NCBI GenBank assembly: GCA_902774325.1
Contig: CACYIC010000027.1
Coordinates: 1-36,867, forward strand
Reading direction: 5' to 3'
Length of the DNA: 36,867 nucleotides
Source: an uncultured Ruminococcus sp.
Lineage (GTDB): Bacteria; Bacillota; Clostridia; Oscillospirales; Acutalibacteraceae
Shown: positions 1 through 8,774 of the stretch, piece after piece
How positions within the stretch are numbered: position 1 is the stretch's first letter
Layout of the letters: each line of letters begins with the position of its first letter
Translations under genes and position numbers: made by a program
Notes under the pieces: generated by a model
What the model was told of the DNA's origin: nothing
Database searches by the model: none
Seen by the model: the letters and a program-made list of their open reading frames with translations, nothing else

Positions 1-1256
1 TGGAGCAGCTTGACCACAACGCGCATTATCCTTTGGTTTTCGACCTCCATCACGGTGAAGCGGAAGCCCTCTGCCTCTATGCTCTCGCGCTTTTTGGGGA
101 TCGCTCCGGCGTTTTCGAGGATGAAGCCGCCTACGGTGACAGAGTCGGTCTCGATAGCTCCCTCGTCGATATCGAAGAGAGCGAGCATATCCTCAAACTC
201 GATATCGCCGTTTACAAGAAACTCATCCTTGCCGATCTTGTAGTAGCTGTGCTCGATCTCCTCGTCCTCGTCCCAGATATCTCCGACGATCTCCTCGAGC
301 AGATCCTCCATCGTGACTATTCCCAGCGTACCGCCGTATTCGTCGGTTACGATCGCGATATGCGAGCGGGTCTTTTTGAACTCGCTGAGTATTTTGGAGA
401 GCTGCATCGACTTGAAAACGAAGTAGGGCTTCTGGATTATTTCGCGAAGCTTCGCGGGCTTGCCGTCCACAAGCGATTCAAGGTATTCTCTGGTGTGAAG
501 GATGCCCACGATATTGTCAACCGTGTTTTCGTAGACCGGGATGCGCGAGTAGCGGTTCTCGATAATGACGTCCTTGATCTTTTCCTCGCTGTCGTCTACG
601 GACAAAAATACAACGTCTACGCGAGGCGTGAGGATCTCCTCGGCGGTGGTTTCGTCAAAGTCGAGGGCGGAGCGCACCATTTCGCTCTCGCTTTCCTCGA
701 GCACGCCTTCCTCCTCGATGCTTTCAACTATGTATTTCAGCTCGTTTTCGGTGACGGTCGGAGTGTCGCCCTTGCTGCCAGCAATCTTCATCGCGAGGCT
801 TTTGAGCTTCATAAAAATGAATACCAGCGGAGTGAGGACGATGGTGAGCACCTTGAGGATGCCCGCCGTGCTCACGGAGAATTTGTCGCAGTGCTCCTTG
901 GCAAGGCATTTCGGGATCACCTCGCCGAAGGTGAGGACGAGTAGGGTCGTGCCGCCTGTCGCGATCGCCGAGCCGTAGTTGTGCCAGATATTCAGGCAGA
1001 GCACGGTCGCGATGGAGGAGCAGCCCAGATTGACGATATTGTTGCAGATCAAAATGGCGGTAAGGGCGTTGTCAAAGTGGTTTATGATGTAAAGTGCGCG
1101 CTTGGCTTTTTTGTTGCCGTTCTCGGCAGCCTGCTGGATGCGGATCTTGTTGACAAACGAAAAAGCCGTTTCCATAGCCGAGAAAAAGCCTGACAGTATC
1201 ACCAGTATACCTATCGAAACGCCCATAATAATATTTGAATTTAAGTCGGGATCCAA
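1..1256 (-). CDS. CNNM/CorC (HlyC/CorC) family transporter-like membrane protein, C-terminus cut by window edge
   Basis: Translating the reverse complement from 1256 gives an uninterrupted frame of 418 codons that runs off the left edge without a stop. An N-terminal DUF21/CNNM membrane domain (about residues 8-180; motifs [12 protein letters not shown] and [11 protein letters not shown]) is followed by a CBS pair (about 200-330; [40 protein letters not shown]). The start of the CorC_HlyC C-terminal domain follows (about 345 onward; [18 protein letters not shown]). Family members are linked to Mg2+/Co2+ efflux or resistance; the old name hemolysin is not a function claim. TTG at 1256 is chosen because GGAG lies 10 nt upstream (1267-1270); the first ATG, at 1226, has no ribosome binding site. 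It is divergent from tepA across an AT-rich gap. The family is clear; the substrate is not. Confidence 0.9.
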   Translation of the reverse strand, partial: MDPDLNSNIIMGVSIGILVILSGFFSAMETAFSFVNKIRIQQAAENGNKKAKRALYIINHFDNALTAILICNNIVNLGCSSIATVLCLNIWHNYGSAIATGGTTLLVLTFGEVIPKCLAKEHCDKFSVSTAGILKVLTIVLTPLVFIFMKLKSLAMKIAGSKGDTPTVTENELKYIVESIEEEGVLEESESEMVRSALDFDETTAEEILTPRVDVVFLSVDDSEEKIKDVIIENRYSRIPVYENTVDNIVGILHTREYLESLVDGKPAKLREIIQKPYFVFKSMQLSKILSEFKKTRSHIAIVTDEYGGTLGIVTMEDLLEEIVGDIWDEDEEIEHSYYKIGKDEFLVNGDIEFEDMLALFDIDEGAIETDSVTVGGFILENAGAIPKKRESIEAEGFRFTVMEVENQRIMRVVVKLL

Positions 1257-1366
1257 GTATATATCACTCCAAGTTTATATTATTAGTCATATAATACTAT
1301 AATTCCTTAAAATAATTATTGTATATTAGAATAAAGAAATATTTTTATGCGATGTTCTTAAAATTC

Positions 1367-1394
1367 TTGAAAATATTTCTATTTGTGCTATAAT
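1367..1394 (+). promoter_or_regulatory. SigA-type promoter for tepA
   Basis: TTGAAA (1367-1372), a 16-bp spacer and TATAAT (1389-1394), with TGC directly before the -10 hexamer (extended -10). It sits in the AT-rich gap between the divergent corC-like and tepA genes and implies a leader of about 100 nt. That leader holds a small dyad, TTCATG-ACG-CATGAA, at 1432-1446. Confidence 0.75.
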
Positions 1395-1500
1395 GGAAAA
1401 TAGCATTTTGCAGCTTTCTCATACATATTATTTCATGACGCATGAATTTACCGCTTTCGGGAACAATAAGCGAGGAAATCTTGTTTAATGAGGTGCGTCA

Positions 1501-2211
1501 ATGAAGCTTTGCTATGAGGAAGAACCTGAAAAAAAGCCCTGCGGGGAGGAAGAGCCCGCGGAGGGCGGGAACAGCCGTAACGAGGCTGAGGATACAGGCT
1601 CGGTCTTTATCCGTCACAAGGACAAGATAATCTACTGCATGACGGTGATCGGGCAGATCGAGGGGCATTATATTTTGTCCTCTCAGAACAAGACCACAAA
1701 GTACGAGCATATCATTCCTCTGCTGGTTTCGGTGGAGGAGGACGAGCGCGTCGACGGGCTGCTGATTTTGCTCAATACGGTCGGCGGCGACGTTGAGGCG
1801 GGGCTTGCTATCGCCGAGGTCATCTCGGGCATGAAAAAGCCGTCTGCTTCTATCGTTCTCGGCGGAGGTCATTCGATCGGTATCCCGCTGGCGGTTGCCG
1901 CCAAGAGCAGCTATATCGCCAAGAGCGCTTCCATGACCGTCCATCCCGTCCGCTCGACGGGGCTGACGCTCGGCGTGCCGCAGGCGTTTGATTATTTCAG
2001 GCGGATGCAGCAGCGGATCACGGATTTTGTGGTCGAAAACTCAAATATCTCAGCCGAACGCTACACCGAGCTCGTGCTCAATACGGGAGAGCTTGTGACA
2101 GACGTCGGAACAATCCTCGAGGGCGAGGACGCGGTGAAGGAAGGACTTATCGACAAGGTAGGAACCGTTTCCGACGCCATTGAGGGCTTGTATCAGATGA
2201 TAGTAAACTAA
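1501..2211 (+). CDS. tepA: ClpP-fold serine peptidase, TepA (YmfB) type
   Basis: This 236-residue protein belongs to the ClpP/crotonase-fold peptidases. The nucleophile region reads GGGHSIGIP, with Ser125 as candidate nucleophile, and His148 lies in SMTVHPVRS, matching the TepA pattern rather than the ClpP GxASM pattern. Roughly the first 35 residues are acidic and probably disordered. A SigA promoter lies upstream and GAGGTG is 6 nt before the ATG; in-frame TAA and TGA codons just before it fix the start. In Bacillus subtilis the homologue lies near spoIIIE and has been tied to protein translocation and to degradation of small spore proteins. Here ftsK/spoIIIE is two genes downstream, which supports the TepA assignment. 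No Clp ATPase partner is nearby, and its substrate in this organism is unknown. Confidence 0.85.
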   Translation: MKLCYEEEPEKKPCGEEEPAEGGNSRNEAEDTGSVFIRHKDKIIYCMTVIGQIEGHYILSSQNKTTKYEHIIPLLVSVEEDERVDGLLILLNTVGGDVEAGLAIAEVISGMKKPSASIVLGGGHSIGIPLAVAAKSSYIAKSASMTVHPVRSTGLTLGVPQAFDYFRRMQQRITDFVVENSNISAERYTELVLNTGELVTDVGTILEGEDAVKEGLIDKVGTVSDAIEGLYQMIVN

Positions 2212-2288
2212 AATCCGGAGCTTTGAGATGAGCGCCCCGAAAGGGCTGCTCTGCTCTTTGCTCCGACCCAAGTGAAGGAGTACATATC

Positions 2289-3239
2289 ATGACTGTAATT
2301 GACGCAATTATTCAGGGCGCGGTCCAGGGACTCACCGAGTTCCTGCCCGTTTCAAGCAGCGGACACCTCGCGATCACCCAGCATATCCTGGGAGTCAGCG
2401 GGGAAGGCAACCTATTCTTTAACGTCATGCTGCACGTCGGCACCCTTGTCGCCGTCGTCGCCTTTTACCACAAGCTGATCTGGAGCCTTATTCTTGAATT
2501 CGGGCGCACCGTGCGCGATATTTTTACGGGCAAATTCAAGTGGAGCGAGATGAACTACGAGAGAAATCTCCTGTTTATGCTCGTGATCGGTCTGCTGCCG
2601 CTCTTTTTGCTCTTCCTGCCTGTCCCCGGAACGGGCATGAAGCTCAAGGACGTGGCTGAAAGCCTTTCCTCCCAGCCGACGGTGATAATCACCTCTGTCT
2701 GCCTGCTCATTACCTCGACGCTGCTGCTGCTCGGCATTATCTTCAATAAGCGCAACTGCGCAAGGAGCTTCAAGCACCTCAAGGGCAACTCCGCCGAATC
2801 GGGCGGCAGAGAGCGCTTCGGCGTCGTTGACGCCGTTTGCGTGGGACTTATGCAGTGCGTAGCCGTGCTTCCCGGCATTTCCCGCTCCGGCTCGACCCTC
2901 GCGGTCGGCGAGATGCGCGGGATCAACAAGCAGAAGGCGCTGGATTATACCTTCGTCCTCGGTATTCCCTCGATAGTCGCGGCTGCGGCGCTGGAGGGGC
3001 TCGACGCTGTCAAGGCGCCCGAGGGGCTCAATATTGATATCCTGCCCTTAGTGGTGGGCGTGGCGGTTTCCGCTGTGGTCGGTTATCTCGCTATTCTCCT
3101 GTTCAAATGGTTCCTGAAAACCGATAAAATGATAATCTTCGTTATTTATACCGCGGTCGTCGGTCTTGGTATGCTCGGCGTTTCCGTGGCAGAGCTCGTA
3201 ATGGGAGTGAATCTGTTCACAGGTCAGCCTTTATTCTGA
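2289..3239 (+). CDS. uppP: Undecaprenyl-diphosphatase UppP (BacA)
   Basis: This 316-residue integral membrane enzyme dephosphorylates undecaprenyl pyrophosphate, recycling the lipid carrier for peptidoglycan and other wall polymers; it also gives bacitracin tolerance. Both family signatures are present. The N-terminal QxxxE segment runs Gln13-Glu17 (QGLTE), followed by FLPVSSSGHL with His26. The second signature is PGISRSGST at about residues 195-203. Hydrophobic segments fill most of the chain. It is longer than the roughly 270 residues typical of the family, mainly through a charged loop around residues 150-180. GAAGGAG lies 9 nt before the ATG. It follows tepA by 77 nt and precedes ftsK by about 80 nt, so co-transcription is plausible. 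A second, unrelated envelope lipid-phosphatase candidate (PAP2) follows ftsK. Confidence 0.96.
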   Translation: MTVIDAIIQGAVQGLTEFLPVSSSGHLAITQHILGVSGEGNLFFNVMLHVGTLVAVVAFYHKLIWSLILEFGRTVRDIFTGKFKWSEMNYERNLLFMLVIGLLPLFLLFLPVPGTGMKLKDVAESLSSQPTVIITSVCLLITSTLLLLGIIFNKRNCARSFKHLKGNSAESGGRERFGVVDAVCVGLMQCVAVLPGISRSGSTLAVGEMRGINKQKALDYTFVLGIPSIVAAAALEGLDAVKAPEGLNIDILPLVVGVAVSAVVGYLAILLFKWFLKTDKMIIFVIYTAVVGLGMLGVSVAELVMGVNLFTGQPLF

Positions 3240-3270
3240 TGATCTCGGGCTTGAGCGAAGTATCAAGCTG

Positions 3271-3289
3271 ACGGCGGGACGACCGCCGT
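3271..3289 (+). terminator. GC-rich hairpin between uppP and ftsK, weak terminator at best
   Basis: ACGGCGG (3271-3277) pairs with CCGCCGT (3283-3289) around a 5-nt loop. The following bases are T-poor (TCACCATTTATTG), so termination would be inefficient. It could equally be an mRNA-processing or stabilising hairpin just before the ftsK ribosome binding site. Confidence 0.35.
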
Positions 3290-3320
3290 TCACCATTTAT
3301 TGTTTACCGGAGGGGTTATA

Positions 3321-6194
3321 TTGTCAGCCAAAAAGCAGACAAAATCAAATAAAAAACGCGAAAGCAAACCAAAAAAAGATAATACTAAAAACAGCGGAAG
3401 CAGGAGAGAGGCGAGCAAGGTCCCTTACAGGGACGAACGCGCTCCGCTCGTGAGTCCGCGCATCCGTTCGATCCTGTACATAGCTATGGCGGCGATATTC
3501 ACTCTGCTGATCTTCCTGCCCGGAGCGACGGTCTGGACCGTCGTGCGCTCGTTTTTCTTCGGGGTATTCGGTCTGGGCGTACTTCTTGTCCCGCCGATGT
3601 TCATATATCTCACGGTCATGAACGAGAAGGAGAAGCACGAGATCGCCCACTTCAAGGCAAAGGTCGCGCTTTGCGTAACGGCTATCCTGCTCGTCGGGGC
3701 GCTGATCTACTGCTTCGGCGGCGGAAAGCACAAGGAGATCAATTACCTTGCGGCGCTAGGGAATCTCTATCTCGACGCCTATGGCAGCAACGCGTATATC
3801 CCGCTTGAGGGCGGGTTCCTCGGCGGCGTTCTCGGCTATCCGCTGGTGCAGTTAAGTCTGCCTGTCGCCATCATCCTCTCGCTGATAATGCTCGCGGTGA
3901 TAATCTTCATCCTCACCAATCTCTCGGTCAGAGATGTGGCTTCCGCCGCTTCAAGGACCGTACAGCGCGCGAGAGAGGCGAGAGAAAGACAGGCGAGGCG
4001 CAGACAGCAGCGCAGGCTTGAGCGTGAGCAATACTACGGGGAGGAGCCGGTCGAGCGCGACAGCAACTACGGCGACGACTACTCGCCCTCGGACAGAGAT
4101 AAGGATAGTCAGCGCAGGCGCGAGCTGCAGGAGCGCGACAAAGCGGCGAGCGAGCAGCGGAAGCGCGAAAAGCCGCGCAAAAAGCACGGGAAACACCGCC
4201 GCAGCGTGATAGATGTTCCGATCGGAACCGGTTCAAGCGATATAGATATCCCGCTTGACGGAGGCGATTCGCGTGTCGTGCCGGGAGAAAATATCGACGT
4301 CACCGACTTCGACGAGGGCAACGCCCGCGATCTGAGCGAGTCCGAGGATCTTATAAATATCATCAACCGCGCCGCAAAGCCCTTCGGAGCGGGCGCGGAT
4401 ACCACCGTCGGCGATATCGCCGAGGATATAACCCGCCAAAAGCGCTCCAATCATCTCTCGAACGGAGCAAAGCAGGCGGATCCGGAAACCGTTCCCGTGG
4501 ATATCCCGAAGAAAAAGACTGAGGAAAAGCCGAAGGAAAAAACGCAGGACAAGCCTGCCGAGAGCGATGAGTTTGACAACATCGGCTACGGCAAGAGCGA
4601 TCCCGTGAACGAAACAAAGCCCGAGAAGGTCTATCACTATCCGCCGATCCAGCTGCTCACTCCGAACCGCGGCAATAACGACAGGAGCGCGATGGAGGAG
4701 ATGCAGCATAACGCGACGAAGCTCATCGACACCCTGAACAGCTTCGGAGTGAACGCGAGCATAGTGGATATCTGCAGGGGACCCTCGGTAACAAGATATG
4801 AGCTGCAGCCGGCTCCGGGAGTAAAGATCAGCAAGATAACGAACCTCTCGGATGATATCGCCCTCAACCTCGCCGCCAACGGCGTGCGCATAGAGGCTCC
4901 TATCCCCGGCAAGGCGGCGGTCGGAATTGAGGTTCCGAACAAGGTGGTCAGCATGGTCACCATGCGCGAGCTGATAGATTCCGACGAGTTCCGCAGCTCA
5001 AAGAGCAAGCTCACCGCCGTGCTCGGCCGCGATATCTCTGGACAGATAGTCACCGCCGATATCGCGAAGATGCCCCACCTGCTTATCGCGGGCACAACAG
5101 GCTCCGGTAAGTCGGTCTGCGTGAACTCTATACTCATCAGCATACTTTTCAAGGCGTCGCCCGACGAGGTCAAGCTCCTGCTTATCGACCCGAAGATGGT
5201 CGAGTTTTCAAAATACAAGGGAATACCCCATCTGCTTGTGCCGATCGTCTCCGACGCTAAAAAGGCGGCGGGCGCGCTCGGCTGGGCGGTCAACGAAATG
5301 CTCAACCGCTACAAGATCTTCTCTGAATTTGACTGCAAGGATATCGACTCCTACAATGAGCTGATCGAGAGCAACCTCGCTTATATGGCTGAGAACCCGC
5401 CCTATATCGACGAGGAGGGCGAGAAGATACAGCCTGTTCTCGAGATCAACGGTCTGCCGGTCGCCAAGGAGAAGATGTGCCGCGTTGTCATCGCGATAGA
5501 CGAGCTTGCCGATTTGATGATGGCGGCTCCCAGCGAGGTGGAGGAGAGTATCTGCCGTCTTGCGCAGATGGCGCGCGCGGCGGGAATGCACCTGATCCTC
5601 GCCACCCAGCGACCGACCGTAAATGTTATTACGGGACTTATCAAGGCGAACGTCCCCAGCCGCATCTCGCTCAAGGTCAGCTCGAATATGGACAGCCGCA
5701 CGATCCTCGATACCGGCGGCGGTGAAAAGCTGATCGGCAGAGGCGATATGCTGTTTTCGCCCGTAGGAGCTCCCAAGCCGATCCGAGTACAGGGCTGCTA
5801 CGCCTCGGACAAGGAGATCGAGGGAGTAACGGGCTACATCAAGAAGTCCTCGAGAGCGGAATACAATGCCGAGATCGAGGAGAGCATAAAGCGCATTGCA
5901 GCCGAGGAGGTTGGCAACAAGAAGGGCAAGGACAGCTCCTCCGACAGCGGAGACGTTGATATCGACGCCAAGATGGAGGAGGCTATCCAGTGCGTGATCG
6001 AGGCGGGACAGGCTTCGACCTCTCTTATCCAGCGCAGGCTCAAGGTTGGCTACGCCCGCGCGGGAAGAATGATCGACGATATGGAGCAGCTCGGGATTGT
6101 CGGACCTCATCAGGGCAGCAAGCCGAGAGATGTGCTCATGACCTATAACGAATGGCTCGAGCGCAGAAATGTGCTCCAGAACAACAGCGACTGA
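3321..6194 (+). CDS. ftsK: DNA translocase FtsK/SpoIIIE
   Basis: This 957-residue septal DNA pump moves chromosomes through closing septa at division and, in spore formers, into the forespore. The N-terminus is very basic, followed by four membrane segments (about 48-70, 77-100, 118-140, 175-202). A long charged linker (about 205-440) is rich in Arg, Glu and Lys. The RecA-like motor has Walker A AGTTGSGKS at about 590 and Walker B VVIAIDELADL at about 725. The C-terminal winged-helix gamma domain (about 884-950; LIQRRLKVGYARAGRMIDD) would read the orienting DNA motifs. TTG at 3321 is preferred because GGAGG (3309-3313) sits 7 nt before it; a TTG 21 bp further upstream would start inside that site. 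Whether it acts as FtsK, SpoIIIE or both cannot be told from sequence; the sporulation genes nearby make a sporulation role likely. Confidence 0.96.
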   Translation: MSAKKQTKSNKKRESKPKKDNTKNSGSRREASKVPYRDERAPLVSPRIRSILYIAMAAIFTLLIFLPGATVWTVVRSFFFGVFGLGVLLVPPMFIYLTVMNEKEKHEIAHFKAKVALCVTAILLVGALIYCFGGGKHKEINYLAALGNLYLDAYGSNAYIPLEGGFLGGVLGYPLVQLSLPVAIILSLIMLAVIIFILTNLSVRDVASAASRTVQRAREARERQARRRQQRRLEREQYYGEEPVERDSNYGDDYSPSDRDKDSQRRRELQERDKAASEQRKREKPRKKHGKHRRSVIDVPIGTGSSDIDIPLDGGDSRVVPGENIDVTDFDEGNARDLSESEDLINIINRAAKPFGAGADTTVGDIAEDITRQKRSNHLSNGAKQADPETVPVDIPKKKTEEKPKEKTQDKPAESDEFDNIGYGKSDPVNETKPEKVYHYPPIQLLTPNRGNNDRSAMEEMQHNATKLIDTLNSFGVNASIVDICRGPSVTRYELQPAPGVKISKITNLSDDIALNLAANGVRIEAPIPGKAAVGIEVPNKVVSMVTMRELIDSDEFRSSKSKLTAVLGRDISGQIVTADIAKMPHLLIAGTTGSGKSVCVNSILISILFKASPDEVKLLLIDPKMVEFSKYKGIPHLLVPIVSDAKKAAGALGWAVNEMLNRYKIFSEFDCKDIDSYNELIESNLAYMAENPPYIDEEGEKIQPVLEINGLPVAKEKMCRVVIAIDELADLMMAAPSEVEESICRLAQMARAAGMHLILATQRPTVNVITGLIKANVPSRISLKVSSNMDSRTILDTGGGEKLIGRGDMLFSPVGAPKPIRVQGCYASDKEIEGVTGYIKKSSRAEYNAEIEESIKRIAAEEVGNKKGKDSSSDSGDVDIDAKMEEAIQCVIEAGQASTSLIQRRLKVGYARAGRMIDDMEQLGIVGPHQGSKPRDVLMTYNEWLERRNVLQNNSD

Positions 6195-6199
6195 CGTTT

Positions 6200-6697
6200 A
6201 TGGACAGAAAAATCTTTTTCGGGACAAAGCGCTATTTTGACTCGCATCCGAAGGCGCTCTCCCTTCTGAAATTCATCTATAAGGTTTTGCCGAATCTGAT
6301 GTTTATAGCGTACCCGATAATGCTCGCGGTGACATATTTCACGCGCGGCTTCGGCTCGGTGTGGCTTCAATTGGTGTTCGTGCCGTTTTTCGTGCTTGTG
6401 TTGGTGACGGTTTTGAGGCTGGTTATCAATGAGCCGCGACCCTACGAGGCATTCGGCGTTCCCTCCGCGTTTGAGAAAAAGACGGTGGGAAAGAGTATGC
6501 CGAGCCGCCACACCGCCAGCGCGTTTGTTATCGCGATGGCTTTTCTCAGGGTGAATATCCCGCTGGGGATAGTCGCTTTGGTGTTTTCGCTGCTTATTAT
6601 GGCTTCAAGGGTCCTCGCGGGCGCGCATTATGTCCGCGACGTCGCGGTCGGCGCGGCGATCGCCGCAGCCGCCGGAATGATTTTTTTTGTTCTATAG
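6200..6697 (+). CDS. PAP2-family membrane phosphatase
   Basis: This protein of about 165 residues carries the three phosphatidic acid phosphatase signatures: a first motif ending NEPRP (with Arg in place of the usual leading Lys), PSRHTASAF (the PSGH motif) and SRxxxxAHYxxD (SRVLAGAHYVRD). The rest is hydrophobic helices. Likely substrates are lipid phosphates or diphosphates such as undecaprenyl pyrophosphate or phosphatidylglycerophosphate; the sequence does not decide. The start is uncertain. ATG at 6200, 6 nt after the ftsK stop, has no good ribosome binding site, and an in-frame ATG at 6152 would overlap the ftsK end by 43 bp. Either way, translational coupling to ftsK is likely. A strong terminator follows at 6812-6845. 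Confidence 0.85.
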   Translation: MDRKIFFGTKRYFDSHPKALSLLKFIYKVLPNLMFIAYPIMLAVTYFTRGFGSVWLQLVFVPFFVLVLVTVLRLVINEPRPYEAFGVPSAFEKKTVGKSMPSRHTASAFVIAMAFLRVNIPLGIVALVFSLLIMASRVLAGAHYVRDVAVGAAIAAAAGMIFFVL

Positions 6698-6811
6698 GCA
6701 ACGCCATTTCCGATTGACCTTTCCGATAATCGGTTTGAGTCGGTTATTTGAAATCTGAAAACAGCATGACAGGCGGGTAAAATTCCGCCGTGGCTTCAAT
6801 TAAGCAAAAAC

Positions 6812-6845
6812 AAAAAGCGTCCGTTCATTTGATCGGACGCTTTTT
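6812..6845. terminator. Bidirectional intrinsic terminator between PAP2 gene and mscL
   Basis: AAAAAGCGTCCG (6812-6823) and CGGACGCTTTTT (6834-6845) form a perfect 12-bp stem with a 10-nt loop. An A-run on the left and a T-run on the right let it stop transcripts from both converging genes, PAP2 on plus and mscL on minus. Confidence 0.92.
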
Positions 6846-6862
6846 CAGTGAGCAGAGGATGA

Positions 6863-7294
6863 TTATTTCTTATCCTTAGGCAGCTCGCTTGTGCAGTGCG
6901 GGCATCTTGTTGCCTCGATGTCGATCTCGCTCTTGCAGAAGGGGCAGACCTTTGTTGTGGGTGCTTCTTCCTCGGCGGGTTTCTTTTTGAGGTTAGACAT
7001 CTTGTTGAAGCCCTTGATGATCAGGAAGATGATGAACGCCATGATGATGAAGTTGAGTACGGCTGAGATGAACGCACCGAATTCGATGGGACCGACGTTG
7101 AGCACGCTTGTCATCTCATCAATGCTCTTGCCGAGGATAGCGCCGATAATAAGCTCGATCAGCGGAGTGATGATCTTGTCGCACAGCGCGGATACGATCG
7201 CGCCGAAAGCACCGCCGATGATAACGCCGACCGCGAGATCGAGCACGTTGCCACGGTTGATGAATTCTTTGAATTCAGCAAAAAATTTTTTCAT
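6863..7294 (-). CDS. mscL: Large-conductance mechanosensitive channel MscL with C-terminal zinc ribbon
   Basis: This 143-residue emergency osmotic release channel has the typical amphipathic N-terminus and first helix (FINRGNVLDLAVGVIIGGAFG), a short loop, and a second helix (FGAFISAVLNFIIMAFIIFLI). After the usual cytoplasmic helix an extra tail contains CPFC and CPHC about 14 residues apart (about 117-135), a zinc-ribbon arrangement absent from the E. coli protein. The tail might tune gating or oligomer stability; that is inference. GAAGGAA lies shortly before the ATG. It follows tyrS on the same strand by 133 nt, and that gap contains a hairpin at 7358-7407. It ends at a shared terminator. 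Confidence 0.95.
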   Translation of the reverse strand: MKKFFAEFKEFINRGNVLDLAVGVIIGGAFGAIVSALCDKIITPLIELIIGAILGKSIDEMTSVLNVGPIEFGAFISAVLNFIIMAFIIFLIIKGFNKMSNLKKKPAEEEAPTTKVCPFCKSEIDIEATRCPHCTSELPKDKK

Positions 7295-7357
7295 TTTTGA
7301 TGTTCCTTCTTTCCTTATATTTTCAGCAGTTACCTGCCAACATCCCTTGCGCTTTTA

Positions 7358-7407
7358 CGCGGCTGATCCCTCGCCGGTTATCATTGAAAGCCGTGGATCA
7401 CGCCGCG
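7358..7407 (-). other. Structured leader hairpin upstream of mscL
   Basis: On the minus strand, CGCGGC then GATCC pairs with GGATC then GCCGCG (6 + 5 bp with a small internal loop), enclosing about 25 nt. No T-run follows, so it is not a normal terminator for tyrS. It lies about 63 nt upstream of the mscL start and could be a leader RNA structure or an mRNA-processing site. No known riboswitch class was recognised. Confidence 0.4.
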
Positions 7408-7427
7408 CTATAATGGCTTGATTCCGA

Positions 7428-8657
7428 TTAAGAATTAAAAATAGCCTTATGGAATACTTTCTTTCCCTTTTTAATGACTACGAAGCCCTTTTCAAACGCG
7501 GCGGCGGAGAGCTTTTTGCTTACCTCTGTCACCTTTTCGTCGTCGATCGAGATACCGCCCTGCTCGATCAGCCTTCTGCCTTCCTTTTTGGAGGGGATTA
7601 GGGAGCATTTTGAGAGCAGGTCGAGAACGGCGATCTCGCCGTCGGTGAAGTCGTCCTCGCCGAGCTCGGTCGAGGGCATATTTGAGGTGTCGGTCTTGCT
7701 TCCGAAGAGAGCGCGCGCCGCCTCCTGAGCCTTGTCAGCCTCGTCCTTGCCGTGGATCATCTTGGTGAGCTCGTAGGCGAGGATCTCCTTAGCCTTGTTT
7801 AGCTCGCTGCCCTGAAGCTTCGCCAGCTCGTCGATTTCCTCGAGCGAGAGGAAGGTGAGCATCTTGAGGCATTTGATGACGTCCGCGTCGTCGACGTTTC
7901 TCCAATACTGATAGAAGTCGTAGGGAGAGGTCTTTTCGGCGGAAAGCCATACCGCGCCCGACTGGGTCTTGCCCATTTTCTTGCCCTCGGAGTTGAGGAG
8001 AAGATTGATCGTCATAGCGTAGGCGTCCTTGCCGAGCTTGCGTCTGATAAGCTCCGTGCCGCCGAGCATATTGCTCCACTGATCGTCGCCGCCGAACTGC
8101 ATATTGCAGCCGTAGCGCTGATAGAGAGCGTAGAAGTCGTAGGACTGCATGATCATGTAGTTGAATTCGAGGAAGCTCAAGCCGCGCTCCATGCGCTGTT
8201 TGTAGCACTCCGCTGTCAGCATGCGGTTCACGCTGAAGCAGGCGCCGACCTCGCGGAGCAGCTCGACATAATTGAGGTCAAGCAGCCACTCGGCGTTGTC
8301 GACCATCAGTGCCTTGCCGTCCGAAAAGTCGATGAATTTGCTCATCTGCTCCTTAAAACACTCAACATTGTGCTGAATAGTCTCCTTGGTGAGCATTTGG
8401 CGCATATCCGTTCTGCCCGAGGGGTCGCCGATCATGCCCGTGCCGCCTCCGAGGAGCGCGATGGGCTTGTTGCCCGCCATCTGGAGGCGCTTCATCAGGC
8501 AAAGAGCCATGAAGTGTCCGACGTGGAGGCTGTCGGCGGTCGGGTCGAAGCCGATATAAAAAATCGCCTTTCCGCTGTTTACAAGTTCTCTTATCTCTTT
8601 TTCATCCGTCACCTGAGCGATAAGCCCTCTGGCGACGAGTTCTTCATATACACCCAT
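7428..8657 (-). CDS. tyrS: Tyrosyl-tRNA synthetase
   Basis: This 409-residue class I aminoacyl-tRNA synthetase charges tRNA-Tyr. The HIGH-type motif is HVGH at residues 45-48 after GFDPTADSL. The KMSKS loop is KMGKT at about 230 (GKKMGKTQSGAVW). Tyrosine-pocket residues are visible around YMIMQSYDFYAL and QFGGDDQWSN. The C-terminal S4-like RNA-binding domain (SKKEGRRLIEQGGISIDDEKV) is complete. The length fits the short bacterial TyrS form. AAGGAAA lies upstream of the ATG. Only 117 nt separate it from the cyclophilin gene and no T-box leader was recognised there, so tRNA-sensing control is not evident. Confidence 0.97.
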   Translation of the reverse strand: MGVYEELVARGLIAQVTDEKEIRELVNSGKAIFYIGFDPTADSLHVGHFMALCLMKRLQMAGNKPIALLGGGTGMIGDPSGRTDMRQMLTKETIQHNVECFKEQMSKFIDFSDGKALMVDNAEWLLDLNYVELLREVGACFSVNRMLTAECYKQRMERGLSFLEFNYMIMQSYDFYALYQRYGCNMQFGGDDQWSNMLGGTELIRRKLGKDAYAMTINLLLNSEGKKMGKTQSGAVWLSAEKTSPYDFYQYWRNVDDADVIKCLKMLTFLSLEEIDELAKLQGSELNKAKEILAYELTKMIHGKDEADKAQEAARALFGSKTDTSNMPSTELGEDDFTDGEIAVLDLLSKCSLIPSKKEGRRLIEQGGISIDDEKVTEVSKKLSAAAFEKGFVVIKKGKKVFHKAIFNS

Positions 8658-8715
8658 TGAATATTTCCTTTCTGATCGTTTGTGCCCTGCCTTTAAGCGG
8701 AAAAGCCGCGCGATG

Positions 8716-8732
8716 AAAAGCGGCGTCCGCCG
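8716..8732 (-). terminator. Weak hairpin between cyclophilin and tyrS genes
   Basis: On the minus strand CGGC-GGAC-GCCG (8732-8721) is followed by C and TTTT. The stem is only 4 bp with a short U-tract, so it may attenuate rather than stop transcription between the cyclophilin gene and tyrS. Confidence 0.25.
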
Positions 8733-8774
8733 TCAGCTTTTGATGTGCTTATAATTCTCCGGAATTCTTCTTGA

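Noticed and set aside
7384-7414. Plus-strand TTGAAA / TATAAT pair that would fire antisense into tyrS
   Set aside because: The spacer is 19 bp, and the -10 overlaps the arm of a hairpin that is better explained as the mscL leader. Without transcript data it is too weak.
8658-8774. T-box leader upstream of tyrS
   Set aside because: The spacer is only 117 nt and lacks a T-box sequence or antiterminator; only a weak hairpin is present.
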